Shown here one piece after another: positions 24,501 through 31,039 of a stretch of 64,000 nucleotides of DNA (its first letter is position 1; each line of letters begins with the position of its first letter). The DNA is from Blasia pusilla (taxonomy: Eukaryota; Marchantiophyta; Marchantiopsida; Blasiales). The stretch is taken from assembly GCA_050084515.1 (NCBI GenBank), contig CM114272.1, forward strand, positions 24,986,001 through 25,050,000, in the 5' to 3' direction. A model generated the notes under the pieces. The model saw only the letters and a list, made by a program, of their open reading frames with translations. It did not search any database and was not told the origin of the DNA. The position numbers and the translations under genes were made by a program.

Positions 24501-27500
24501 AAACTTGACCAAAGTTTGACTCCACCTCTTGCTATAATTCATGGTCATTAGGAAAGTCATGGTCACCATGCTACTATTTGGTGGCTATTCAAGAGAATCA
24601 CATATGATGTGTTTGACTCCACCTCTTGCTAGGGATTTCTCAAGCATAATGGATATGATTCATATATACATAAGAAAGACATGACAACAACTTGTATATC
24701 TAGACTTTATGGAGTGACATTATGACAAAAAGGGTTGACGATTAACAACGGGGTTGTATGAATGCCCAACATTTTTCCTCAAAGCATCACAAAGTGTATG
24801 TTACGATAGAAACAAATGACTGTATGAAATTAGAGGGACCTTAGTCACCTAACCACTAGTTAGAGGGGTAGTTGAAAACCTTTTTGATGTATGATCATCA
24901 AAATTTATGGACTTCTTGATCGGATGTAGCATATTATTTGATGAACATATGGATGATAGTGATGTATATGTGCATGAGAACTATCACATCTTTGAGAATA
25001 AATAAATGTTTACTCAATGTATTTTAAAAAATAGAACGTCGATCTTCATAGATTTAAGGATGATTTGTTCAGGAGGGTAACATAAGTGAGCAAGTTATCA
25101 CTTGTTCTCTACTCCTTTGAGCTACTTTGAGAAACTTACCATTCACATATGGTATTATACTTTCCTTTTAAGAAAGTAACCTTTGTGTTATTGTGATGTA
25201 CACACAAACCATTAGGGACTCTCAAGAAAGATATATCTCATCAAGAGAAAGATTATCTTTGTCAAGCCTCTTACAACAAGACGAAAAATTTGTCATTCAT
25301 TGCGGCCCTTGCATACACTCCTAGTTTTTTTTCCTCATCATGCAGCCTATCCACACAAATTTAATAACTAATGCCCCCTCCCATAGGGCCACACACTGGT
25401 TGTGTATGTAGAACCCAAATTTTTAACTCAAAGGTGTTTATGTCCCTCATAGATTGTTTTGATTATGGCACCCAAGAGAGGCATTATGGCAACGGGACCC
25501 GGTAAAAGCTTGGGAGGTTCTCAACTACCTTTATTAGCACCATTGGTGAGGACTTTGATTGATACACTATTACTCAAGAGCTTGCACCACAATCTGGAAG
25601 TTTTAGGAGCTCGCTAACGGGAGGTCCATTGAGTGATCTCTGGGTACTTTTCAGAGAAAATGAAGACTACCCGGTGCTGAAGGCCTCTCTCAAACTTCCT
25701 CCCATTACTCGTGTAAAATTTTCTTCACCATCATACATCCAAAATTTTAGAAATTTCTAGACTCTCCCAAAGAAGTCGATAACTGTTCTTCGTATCGTAT
25801 TCGTTACTATTCGTAGTCCCTTGATAAAATAGACCATTCACAAAATGATGGAATAACATAACTCACCTTGAAAGCATATTGAATCATGTCTATTGCTCCA
25901 CTCTCAAACTCCTCTTCCATGCACAGCATTGCAATGCGAAAAACGTTTTCTGGCCATTTTATGATGATTTCAACTGCAGGTGGTGGAGGTGGTTCTGGTT
26001 CCTCCGGGTACTCTCCTGAGAAATGAAACACTCAGAAGTTCGTGAGAAGGAGTTCTCCACGAGGCATAAGGAACACGTTTTGTGCTCATTTTAACACTCC
26101 ATTTCGTCTACTTTGTTCCATTGACCGATAATGTGGGCCATTCCTTACAATGTGCCCAGAGTTTCCTGACACATTCATATATAGTCATTGGTCCATGAGA
26201 AAGTGAATCAAAAGTCAGGGTTCTGCTATTGTGCTGAACACACTTCTACAGAGCATATGAGCTCAGTGCTAGAAGGAAAGAAAATTGGTTTATACGTTTC
26301 AACATGTTTCAATGCTTTCTGCGCTGACCTTCAAACATATATCAGGTTTTCAAGTAACGAGTATTCCAAACCTTCTTCAGGTCCACCCTCTCCTGCTGCG
26401 TCCACGAGTGGAGCGAATGGATCTATGCTGAACTGATCGACAGGTAACTGTTCTATCTCTGCCACCGTCAACTTTCTTTCTATTTTCTGTCAGATACAAC
26501 AATTCCTTTTGTCAAGAGGCAAACAAAACGAGCCCACCTACAGATGATGCATTATACGCAGCAATCGTAGCAGTAATGTGATACTAATTTTATAATGAAC
26601 CCTACATCACAGATTAATTTATGCGAATCCAAACTAGACACTAGGCACCGGACTCTACCACTTTCTATTTTCAATTGCGATGCGTGCATAATTTCGATGT
26701 ACTGTGATGCGTGTGAATTTTTTTTGCAAGAATTTGGTTCAACGAACATGCAACAATTAAGTTGAAGTCTACACTAATTCATGAAGAACGACATAAACAG
26801 CTCGGGAAGAACTACACAACAGGCAGGTTGTTTCGTAGGCATGTATGTCTCTGAGTAAACCAGCCTCCTGAATGTTGACACCAAAGGCACATCTATGTTG
26901 TCATCAAAGTGTATCCTACCCAGAGCTGGAGAACAAGCTGCAACAACTGGCCTGCTTCTATTAATTATGCTATCTGGACTTCAGATATAATGTTGTGAGA
27001 AATGTCGTTGCATATGATGGATACATTTCACTATTGGAGAGGTCCCATCACAGCCTTTTCTGGGTTTTAAAAGTCCTACTTTAACCTGTGATTAAGCTTA
27101 GACATGGCAATAATGGTGATAGTCAACTTACCAACCTAGGTAAGCGAAAAGCAAAGCTCCCCTAGCAGTCAATATCCATCCATCCATCCATCCCTAATCA
27201 ATGAAAATGAGAGTTATGTGATGGCTTAAGTCTGATTGATGGAAAAGAGTACCTTTGGTGCCAAGCCTTCAAAAGCATCGATATCATAGTTCTCGTGGAG
27301 CGAGGGAATGTCCACATCGGATACAAGAGCTAGGAAACCCACGAGTCTGTTCTCCACCTGGATACCATCTGCCCATCAATTTTGAGTTAGCTACCGATTG
27401 GTCAGGTCAGGATCCCGTATCATGTATGTCCAGTCAACAACTGAACAAGAGACACAAACTGCAGGGGGAGAGCTTTGCAAAGAATTACTCTTCATCTACC

Positions 27501-30500
27501 TGGACAGGCAGTACACAAAAAATTTCTCTCAAGTGGAATGTTGTGGCTCAAGTATGTTGTGTTCACAAATACGAGGTGCCAGTATCACAAGGCTCCATCA
27601 CCAACCACCCTCACTGTGGCCCCTCTTGTAAAACTGGATGAAACTGCCATTGAGAAAGTTTGTGGGACTTCTTTAAAAATTATGGACCTCGCCGCCTCTA
27701 TTCTCTACGGAGTCACTGTTGTATTTCACTAGGGTCCTTGACCAACAATCAAATCCTGTGGTCTCCTCTTGCAAATTGAGGAAATAGCCACTGAAGAGGT
27801 TCCGTGGGAACCTTACAGCAATTTCGGCCTTTGAGACTGTCTTCTATTGAACCAATAGGGCATTGCATATACAAATAGGGGACATCTTAAAAGTTCAACT
27901 CTGGCCGGATTCCTTGCAGTATGTGAAAGTGCAATGCATCCACTGCACTCACACATATATAGAGAAAAGAGGAGAGAATATCAACCTCAGCCACAAAGAC
28001 ATTGTCCTGCTTTGTTTGTGCAGCAATTAGACGGTCCACCGAGTAAGGTTTTGATGGATAAGCTGAATCTGGAAGCTGTGTAAGAGGTAAATTCCTTCTT
28101 TGTGCACGCTCTATGATAGGAATCAAGTCGTCGTAGTCCTCCTCCCATGCCCTCCTCATCTTGAGTTCTGGGTATATGGAACTGTCATGGCACAGCCATA
28201 CTAAGAAACAGTCGGACAAAAGACATCACATTTGCCGGGGTTGAAAAGGTATATGAGTTCATAGGAGCCATTCTGCTATGGGGTTACCCAGAACGGTGCT
28301 ATGCCCCATCACAGTCAAATTGCTCACTTTTTTGCCTTAGCACGGTAAAGTGATAATGAGAGTGAGTTCCATGTGATGATTCTCTGTCTTGAGCTCTTGC
28401 ATGTTTGTTTCTTTCTGACCGTCAGTTTGATTCCATTTAGTGAGCAATTAGATGAAATGCATGGAATAGAGCAGCCGTAGAAATATGTCCACTCTGTATA
28501 GTTCTTCATAAATGTCAGTCTGGTTCCAACGAGTGAGCAATTAGACGAGCCCCATAGAATCCACTGAGTGTGTGCACTTTGTGTAGGGTTAAGGGAAAGC
28601 ATTGGGGTGTGTTCAAAGGGAGACTCAATGAGCTGCTTCCTGTCTGCGATTACTTTGTTTGCCAACTAGCTTTTGCAGAGTTAATTTTGAATGCATCGAG
28701 AGCTGTGAATAGCCAACCTGCGTCTGCAAGCACAAACTGAAAGTTTGATTTCTGGTACTCGACCAATAGGCTCAAACAAGCTTGGGAGAGCGCCTAGCTC
28801 CATGTGACCTGCAGGAGGCTCCAACACAGAAAGTCAAATATGCTCCATTTACCACGTTTCAGTTGGTCAAGCTTTCTGAAGTAAGCATTTTCCAGGAAGT
28901 GTCTTTAAGTCTATATTGATGAGTGAAAGACCCATTGGGCACCTGGTCCTATGCAACTGCTGTTGCAAGGAGAGTTTCCAAAATTGGTCACAATTTGTGC
29001 TCTGATCAACTAGGGCGTGAATTCTAACTAGGTCACAGAAATTGATTCTTGATGGTCCAATCAAATCAGAATAAGACTTCGGACCTGATCTTCACCTGAA
29101 TGCTTGAATCTTACTCCCATGCGACCAGATCCTAAAAGATATACTAGTGTGTGATTCAAGTTCTTTGTTCCAAACTGAGGTTATGAAATTCTGACTACAT
29201 GTAGCACAGTCTGATCAGCTCTCAATTTTTCTTTTATCACACTTAATCCCAATCTTCAGAGAGGAAATGTCACTTGATGCAGAAAAGAATGCTTAAAGTA
29301 AATTCTGACTGAGCAAATTTTAACTGTAGCATAAATGCAAGTTTCTCTAGCTGGGAAAGAGTGCATAAGGGACCATTTATGAGAAGTCAGCATGTAAGTG
29401 TAGTTAATCTTACTTCATTAAACAACGGATGTCTTGAACTAAACATACATCATCGCCTCAGTAAGTTAGCCACAGTATTGATGAAATACCATCTTCTACT
29501 GTACCAACTAACAAATTTTGTTTCTTGGATCCCCGAGGCCAAGCAAGTAACTCTGAAATTCATCAATTTCTAAAACTCAGAGCTCCACATTTTAAGTCAT
29601 CACAAATGATCTAAATGCAGATCACAAGTTCCTTAATATTGAGACAGACCCCCGAAAAGGCTCATGAATCTGATGCTTGGTCATTTGAATTGTCTTACTT
29701 GTATGAAGAATAATTTGTGTTTCAGTCGACAGCGATAAAACTGTGAACAGCATAGCCTTCAGGAGTGCCTCTTCTTCTTCACCATTGTCTACTACAGTAG
29801 CACACACCATCAGCCAGAGCAACACCTCTTTCTGTAAACACAATGAGAAGACTATGTGAGACTGCAAAAGCTGAAGTGCACAACTTCCTGAGGGAACTGT
29901 TTCAGCAAATTTCTGATCAAATTCCAAACAAAAAATATCATGTATACTGAAATTTTTCTCACCTATGATCACTATTCCTATTTACTACATTCTGAAATCT
30001 GAATCTATTTGATGTAACAAGCATCATGAAGCTTTCCGGTCTGCCAGGGAATTGAAACTCAATCTGTCCATACGTCAGTCACCAGATTTAATATCTCGCA
30101 ATGATTTCAAATTACAGAATTAATTTTGACTCATTGAATGACTTCCTCCCAAAGCATGTGAGGCAATTTATTGATGGTGTAAATTTTAATCATGAAATCC
30201 ATTTTCATCTCAGCTAGTTTCTTCGGAGATTCTACAGTTACTGGAACTAGGAACAGATTTTTGAACACTTCGGTCCATTCGACTTTAAAAACACGATTCC
30301 GATTTGAACTCCATTGAGGCCGTTGCCAGTTAGTCATGGAGATTTTCGTTGGAATTCAAAAGGAAAGGCACAATACTTGAAATCCCATTTTCAGAGCTTC
30401 TTCTGTTGCCCATGCTGTTGCTTGAACAGACTCTTCAGACTTCAAGTCCGGTGGAAAATTTGGGCAGTCATCGAAAGCAGAAAATGCAATAAGCTCATTG

Positions 30501-30948
30501 TCGGGGGAGAAACCAACCAATGAAAACAAAGAGATCTCACTGCATACCACGCTAAACTTCAGTGAAGAACCATCGGGTTCAAGTTTGCATCCTATGATCC
30601 ACTCATTCTCTGGTGGAACTGAGGACCCACAATGGACTTCTTGTCACCCCTGGCATACTGCTGCAAAAGTAAAAGATAGTGACCTTGGATAGGACCAAAT
30701 GGGTTGGTTTAGCAGATCTCATTCAAGTCTAGTGCCCAGCCCAGATCTTAAAGTGAGAACAACGGTTTTAAGATCTTAGACAAGTGGTGGGAGAGGAAGA
30801 GGGAAAACAACACAGCTCACCAAATGCGTCCAACGTCAACTGGACCGAACTGCGTTTCCAGCTCCGGAATCTTCTTGTAGAAAGTTTCCTGCACCTTCGG
30901 GGCATCCTCGCGTTCGGTCAGTCTAAAACTGTAACCTTTAAAGTTCAT
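1371..30948 (-). CDS. CFAP61: Cilia- and flagella-associated protein 61 (CFAP61), 16 exons
   Basis: CFAP61/FAP61 belongs to the calmodulin- and radial-spoke-associated complex at the base of axonemal radial spokes and is needed for flagellar motility. Exons, 5' to 3' on the minus strand: 30948-30821, 30551-30441 (donor uncertain; 30372 also keeps phase), 30308-30242, 29831-29699, 28808-28734, 28200-27986, 27357-27253, 26486-26372, 26015-25867, 8309-8139, 8020-7928, 7176-7113, 6993-4856, 3579-3198, 2138-1964, 1695-1371. All phases agree and the total is 4446 nt (about 1481 aa, against about 1240 for the human protein). The ATG at 30948 has an in-frame TAA eight codons upstream; the stop is TAG. 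Family landmarks: an acetyltransferase-like N-terminal half, a Rossmann-type segment NARIVVVGSSLTTASFL, then SIIFDCRVVVDGFF and FRTNDPSIFAAGSLCKFSR, and a C-terminal PWASAVLHDKF stretch. The extra length is mostly a disordered insert in exon 13. No disabling mutation was seen. Confidence 0.9.
2139..3197. other. CFAP61 intron 14 without other features
   Basis: This is intron sequence between exons 15 and 14. Short ORFs occur on both strands, but none resembles a known protein or continues the gene. No repeat structure was seen. Confidence 0.6.
3580..4855. other. CFAP61 intron 13
   Basis: This intron is AT-rich in its acceptor-proximal part (3650-4480) with no gene. Its donor-proximal end (4560-4855) is built from partial copies of the exon 13 splice junction and GA runs, listed separately. 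Confidence 0.6.
4560..4885 (-). repeat. Three copies of the exon 13 3' end/donor junction
   Basis: On the minus strand the string CTTTCAAGCTCTCCATAAG, the last codons of exon 13, occurs at about 4856-4875. It recurs with one change or none at about 4798-4817 and 4628-4646. Two of the copies are preceded in plus orientation by GA-rich tracts (about 4575-4598 and 4820-4833). Only the first copy has a GT donor directly after it; the others are followed by GCCCTC and ATTCTA. Confidence 0.8.
4856..6993 (-). CDS. CFAP61: CFAP61 exon 13 (FAD/NAD-like core plus disordered insert)
   Basis: This 2138-nt exon begins after a strong acceptor (pyrimidine run, TTGCAG) with VTMVAAVTDQVVGFALL and ends at CATAAG followed by GTTCTC. 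It encodes, in order, the end of the second acetyltransferase-like unit (LILFVLNPIYRFRSRLFLQG), a Ser/Lys/Arg/Asp-rich low-complexity insert, and a dinucleotide-binding-like segment starting NARIVVVGSSLTTASF (about 5830-5897). It then runs through LSYDWLVLSSGLQDQ and VVVYGATLEALCSV to VDLPLFQALHK. The ORF continues open past the donor into intron 13, but that tail is repeat-derived and lies outside the coding model. The insert holds three units of about 21 codons with the pattern EGERRKSD...RRD (about 6105-6265). Confidence 0.88.
7113..8309 (-). CDS. CFAP61: CFAP61 exons 10-12
   Basis: Exon 10 (8309-8139) has KKEYCLVTLPYVSPYHPLL and ends ILHADALSP. Exon 11 (8020-7928) reads DFAVRPAVPEDIESLGELL. 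Exon 12 is only 64 nt (7176-7113), with an excellent acceptor (CCCTCTTTTATCCTCAG); it carries phase 0 to phase 1, exactly what exon 13 needs. Exon 12 has no strong sequence match of its own and was found by phase, position and splice-site quality, so it is the least certain of the three. Confidence 0.78.
8399..8469 (+). tRNA. tRNA-Gly (anticodon GCC)
   Basis: The 71-nt sequence folds as a cloverleaf. GCATCGG pairs with CCGATGC in the acceptor stem. The D loop is intact (GGTCTAGGGGTAGAAT, box A-like). The anticodon arm is GTTCC-TTGCCAC-GGAAC with anticodon GCC, and the T arm contains GGTTCGATTCC (box B). A 3' A follows the acceptor stem, with no encoded CCA, as expected for a nuclear gene. No run of four or more T follows closely, which is odd for Pol III termination. 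It sits inside CFAP61 intron 9, antisense to that gene and 90 bp from exon 10. Confidence 0.93.
8470..9780. other. AT-rich part of CFAP61 intron 9
   Basis: Very AT-rich sequence with homopolymer and TATA-like runs lies between the tRNA gene and the first recognisable retroelement sequence. I see no ORF of note, no clear repeat unit and no RNA gene. Confidence 0.6.
9960..11620 (+). other. Leader region of element A
   Basis: This region lies between the LTR-like sequence and gag. It includes a GC-rich CCGCCG/GTCGCC stretch with repeated CACCATCAAC/CGTCATCG motifs (10440-10560). No convincing ORF was seen. The part from about 10730 is homologous to the leader of element B (from about 18640), which shows it belongs to the element. 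Confidence 0.55.
11621..12487 (+). pseudogene. Element A gag (capsid-like region)
   Basis: One frame runs from 11621 to 12487, interrupted by in-frame TGA (11939) and TAG (12185). The product contains FIAEFRSWCDSQRAR, FNPFTAWNGIFQHLEGAPVD and later GESLRKAYTCLRRLINV and WYAMLDQTLRTWV, arranged like the helical gag capsid domain of Ty3/gypsy elements. Element B has the same segment at 19405-19994, so the start region is family-conserved. The stops make it a pseudogene. The call rests on position and general character, not on a diagnostic motif. Confidence 0.7.
12560..13053 (+). pseudogene. Element A gag C-terminus with zinc-knuckle remnant
   Basis: The frame shifts relative to gag. The product has HCQRYGHTRARC, a CCHC-like knuckle lacking the first Cys; the homologous site in element B (about 20597-20640) keeps CDQCEGYGHT but has lost the last Cys. 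A His/Gly-rich stretch precedes it and a short helical piece (MAAQIQQLQEEIAAM) follows. It would bind the genomic RNA in an active element. Confidence 0.6.
13243..14215 (+). pseudogene. Element A aspartic protease
   Basis: The retropepsin active-site motif LLDSGAQPLILGK is at about 13666-13704 (DSG at 13672-13680). Its C-terminal half follows an in-frame TAG (13759) with VLVGGAVLYLMGF, similar to the ILG-type flap/hydrophobic motif. A second stop is at about 14023, and the frame runs on to about 14215 before shifting. In an active element this would process the polyprotein. Element B has lost this block by deletion. Confidence 0.78.
14215..15013 (+). pseudogene. C5 cytosine DNA methyltransferase-like domain in element A
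   Basis: C5-methyltransferases transfer a methyl group from S-adenosylmethionine to cytosine. One frame (14222-15013, with TAG at 14318 and 14567) shows motif I IRVLDLFGGINTGLDAIL (SAM-binding; VLDLFGG at 14393-14413) followed by YMYMEID. Motif IV is DLVISGWPCQGQLS (catalytic PC at 14663-14668), then SRLFWAMMRIL. Motif VI is AYILENVP (ENV at 14795-14803). A motif VIII-like RLRWTNL starts at 14921. Spacing and wording resemble DNMT3 more than bacterial Dcm. The order I-IV-VI-VIII is canonical, not the permuted DRM order. Motifs IX and X and a full target-recognition region are not visible before RT begins at about 14960. It sits between protease and RT, and element B keeps the same segment. 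Catalytic competence of the ancestor is unknown. Confidence 0.85.
14949..15545 (+). pseudogene. Element A reverse transcriptase (deleted)
   Basis: The frame starts +1 relative to the methyltransferase and overlaps its end. It contains an RT-entry segment (LTGGERRWIHQFLRSYRSCF), VMPAKKDVHGNW, GDYRPIN (fingers/palm) and VFSSLDWQAAYHQLPI (motif A, catalytic Asp). After DCLY the sequence jumps within a few codons to RNase H. Comparison with element C shows that about 0.7 kb carrying the YxDD box is missing. In-frame stops lie at about 15157, 15345 and 15528. Confidence 0.82.
15549..15878 (+). pseudogene. Element A RNase H
   Basis: It keeps MLGLGAVLTQ, LEAKYSLYEGECLAVVWAV, HFKCYLFG, HQPLKWLMEFDKL and EYDFQVVHRPRTLN, the usual Ty3/gypsy RNase H pattern. 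The TDHQPL motif seen in element C is SNHQPL here, so a conserved Asp is lost. A stop (TAG at 15876) follows the final residues. Confidence 0.82.
15891..17194 (+). pseudogene. Element A integrase
   Basis: A linker with acidic residues leads to an H2C2 zinc-binding region (VRHADKELGHFG...CMVCDRV, about 16290-16430) interrupted by stops. The core domain then restarts in another frame with WSLDFVGPLPLTERHSRYVL (first Asp, about 16497), APAEMLTD (second Asp, about 16679) and GLVERVVETMKRGL (Glu, about 16788). FSPYLLLYGREPHFPAAI is the usual downstream segment. Stops at 16685 and 17192. Function would be insertion of the cDNA copy. Confidence 0.82.
17195..17539 (+). pseudogene. Element A GPY/F-like module and C-terminal PHD finger
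   Basis: After integrase comes TILRVREVLPSGVLLLEGRD, a GPY/F-like module, then a PHD finger (17398-17539). The ligands are C-ML-C, 11 residues, C-DG-C, H in RGCHM, then LTPPLIRVLEG and C-PR-C, with a stop (TGA 17513) where a conserved Trp is usual. The sixth ligand, normally Cys, is Tyr here; elements C and D keep Cys. PHD fingers commonly read histone H3 tails, so the module may steer integration, a role played by chromodomains in other Ty3/gypsy elements. The polyprotein ends at TAG 17537-17539. Confidence 0.8.
17724..18430 (+). repeat. LTR shared by elements A and B
   Basis: This LTR of about 707 bp starts just after the polypurine tract of A and is followed at once by the leader of B, so A and B are head to tail around one LTR. 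Its two ends carry direct copies of about 115-125 bp: 17724-17847 and 18317-18430, both starting GAGATATTTTGG; the first ends GACGACA and the second CACGATA. The middle contains TTTCGGCTCATTTGGAGCC, also found at 54.2 kb and, degenerate, at 9.9 kb. Confidence 0.75.
19405..19994 (+). pseudogene. Element B gag remnant
   Basis: Homologous to element A gag: MSTSEGEILEENLPIASPRT, MNDQGRGSCIFSMAAGTIEL and IFQHLEGVLMNSYHEL line up with the A product in order. It is split between frames with stops, and downstream pieces to 20400 continue the similarity at the DNA level. Confidence 0.7.
21080..21460 (+). pseudogene. Element B DNMT-like remnant
   Basis: The DNA aligns with A 14500-14825. The stretch GTATGTTTTGGG, then ATCTTGCAACATTTTTGGGAG, then CTCGAGAACATACCATTTTTGG matches the A positions for SRLFW, the helix after it, and motif VI (ENVP). 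Motif I is lost to the upstream deletion and the PC of motif IV is not recognisable. It is non-coding now, but shows that the methyltransferase segment was present in the ancestor of both copies. Confidence 0.7.
21825..22279 (+). mobile_element. GC-rich repeat with terminal inverted repeats (DNA-transposon-like)
   Basis: The left end GGTTGCATATGGACAAAGTC and the right end, read in reverse complement as CAAGGTTGCACATGCATGG then ACAAAGTC, are imperfect terminal inverted repeats. The inside is very GC-rich (GGGCGGGCT, GCCCGC words), unlike the AT-rich surroundings. No transposase ORF was seen, so it would be non-autonomous. The ends look hAT-like, but no 8-bp target duplication was identified. 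Confidence 0.5.
22280..23300 (-). pseudogene. Inverted RT-RNase H block of element B
   Basis: This segment encodes, on the minus strand and in decayed form, the RT entry region (near 23150-23220, matching A 15015-15090), a YIDD catalytic box near 22710, and RNase H with NNIAE and YDFQVVHELWKLNQD ending near 22290. The orientation is opposite to the gag, DNMT and integrase remnants on either side, so the block has been inverted within the element. Confidence 0.75.
23301..23690 (+). mobile_element. Second GC-rich repeat copy with internal 107-bp duplication
   Basis: It starts CAAGGTTACATGTGGACAAA and shares GAGCCCGTAGC and CCGGTTTTGTGGC-type words with the copy at 21825-22279. Inside, a 107-bp unit is repeated in tandem (23439-23545 and 23546-23653), each ending with GGCGGGGCTACCA and GAGCTAGTGCAGGC. 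Confidence 0.55.
23830..24650 (+). pseudogene. Element B integrase and PHD remnant
   Basis: The H2C2 zinc region (FGYFGIKRTYNF, then GCMKCDRV) lies at about 23880-24005, followed by decayed core sequence (WIELVA) and then a PHD-like tail. In the tail the DNA for CACATATGATGTGTTTGAC, CTCCACCTCTTGCT matches the HMMCLTPPL part of the finger in the other copies. Many stops and frame changes. Confidence 0.65.
25330..25866. other. Intron 9 end with a coding-like patch
   Basis: Between the element B LTR and CFAP61 exon 9, plus-strand codons from 25468 read MAPKRGIMATGPGKSLGGSQ and continue to a stop at about 25618. An overlapping frame further on reads SGSFRSSLTGGPLSDLWVL and then ENEDYPVLKASLKLPP. 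Both look protein-like, but I recognise neither and cannot join them into a gene. Confidence 0.3.
25867..30948 (-). CDS. CFAP61: CFAP61 exons 1-9 (N-terminal half)
   Basis: This cluster encodes the N-terminal acetyltransferase-like region of CFAP61. Exon 1 starts MNFKGYSFRLTEREDAP. Exon 2 has SLFSLVGFSPDNELIAFSAF. Exon 4 has LWLMVCATVVDNGEEEEAL. Exon 5 has HMELGALPSLFEPIGRVPE. Exon 6 has YPELKMRRAWEEDYDDLIPI. Exon 7 has RLVGFLALVSDVDIPSLHEN. Exon 9 has VFRIAMLCMEEEFESGAIDM. Each aligns in order with the vertebrate protein as I know it. Introns here are short (about 0.1-1.1 kb) and free of recognisable transposons, unlike intron 9. Exon 2's donor is the only weak border: the site giving the expected length starts GTCTGA, and a second site 69 bp downstream also keeps phase. 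Confidence 0.85.
26487..27252. other. CFAP61 intron 7
   Basis: Intron between exons 8 and 7. A (CCAT)n run (CATCCATCCATCCATCC) is at about 27175-27192. No gene was seen. Confidence 0.55.
28809..29698. other. CFAP61 intron 4
   Basis: Intron between exons 5 and 4. Short ORFs occur on both strands, with no recognisable protein, repeat or RNA. Confidence 0.55.
30441..30551 (-). other. CFAP61: CFAP61 exon 2 with ambiguous donor
   Basis: The acceptor at 30552-30554 (TAG) follows a pyrimidine-rich run and restores the frame from exon 1 (phase 2). Two donors keep phase with exon 3: after 30441 (GTCTGA, weak) or after 30372 (GTGCCT, leaving a very short 63-nt intron with a good TGACTAAC branch site). 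Comparison with the family length favours 30441. Confidence 0.55.
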
Positions 30949-31029
30949 CCTCACAAGCGTGGATGAATTTTAAAGGTTAGGGCTCTGCCTGTACCGGAAG
31001 AGCAATCCAATAGGCGTCGCAAAAACTAG

Positions 31030-31038
31030 TATATATAT
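31030..31038 (-). promoter_or_regulatory. Candidate TATA box of CFAP61
   Basis: A TATATATAT run lies 82 bp upstream of the CFAP61 start codon on the minus strand, in a GC-richer setting (CCCGGG immediately beside it). It is the only clear TATA-like string in the 150 bp upstream of the ATG. The role is inferred from position alone. Confidence 0.35.
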
Positions 31039-31039
31039 C

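Larger units (their letters stand above)
18431..25290 (+). mobile_element. Ty3/gypsy element B, decayed relative of A
   Basis: B parallels A block for block: leader (18431-19390), gag (19405-20000), zinc knuckle (about 20600), DNMT-like remnant (about 21080-21460), integrase (23830-24470), PHD remnant (24560-24650) and a diverged 3' LTR (about 24886-25290). A deletion joins the position of A 13160 to about A 14490, so protease and methyltransferase motif I are gone. The RT-RNase H block (22280-23300) is inverted and flanked by GC-rich repeats. Stops are abundant, and the sequence is AT-shifted in a CpG-to-TpG/CpA way. Confidence 0.8.
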
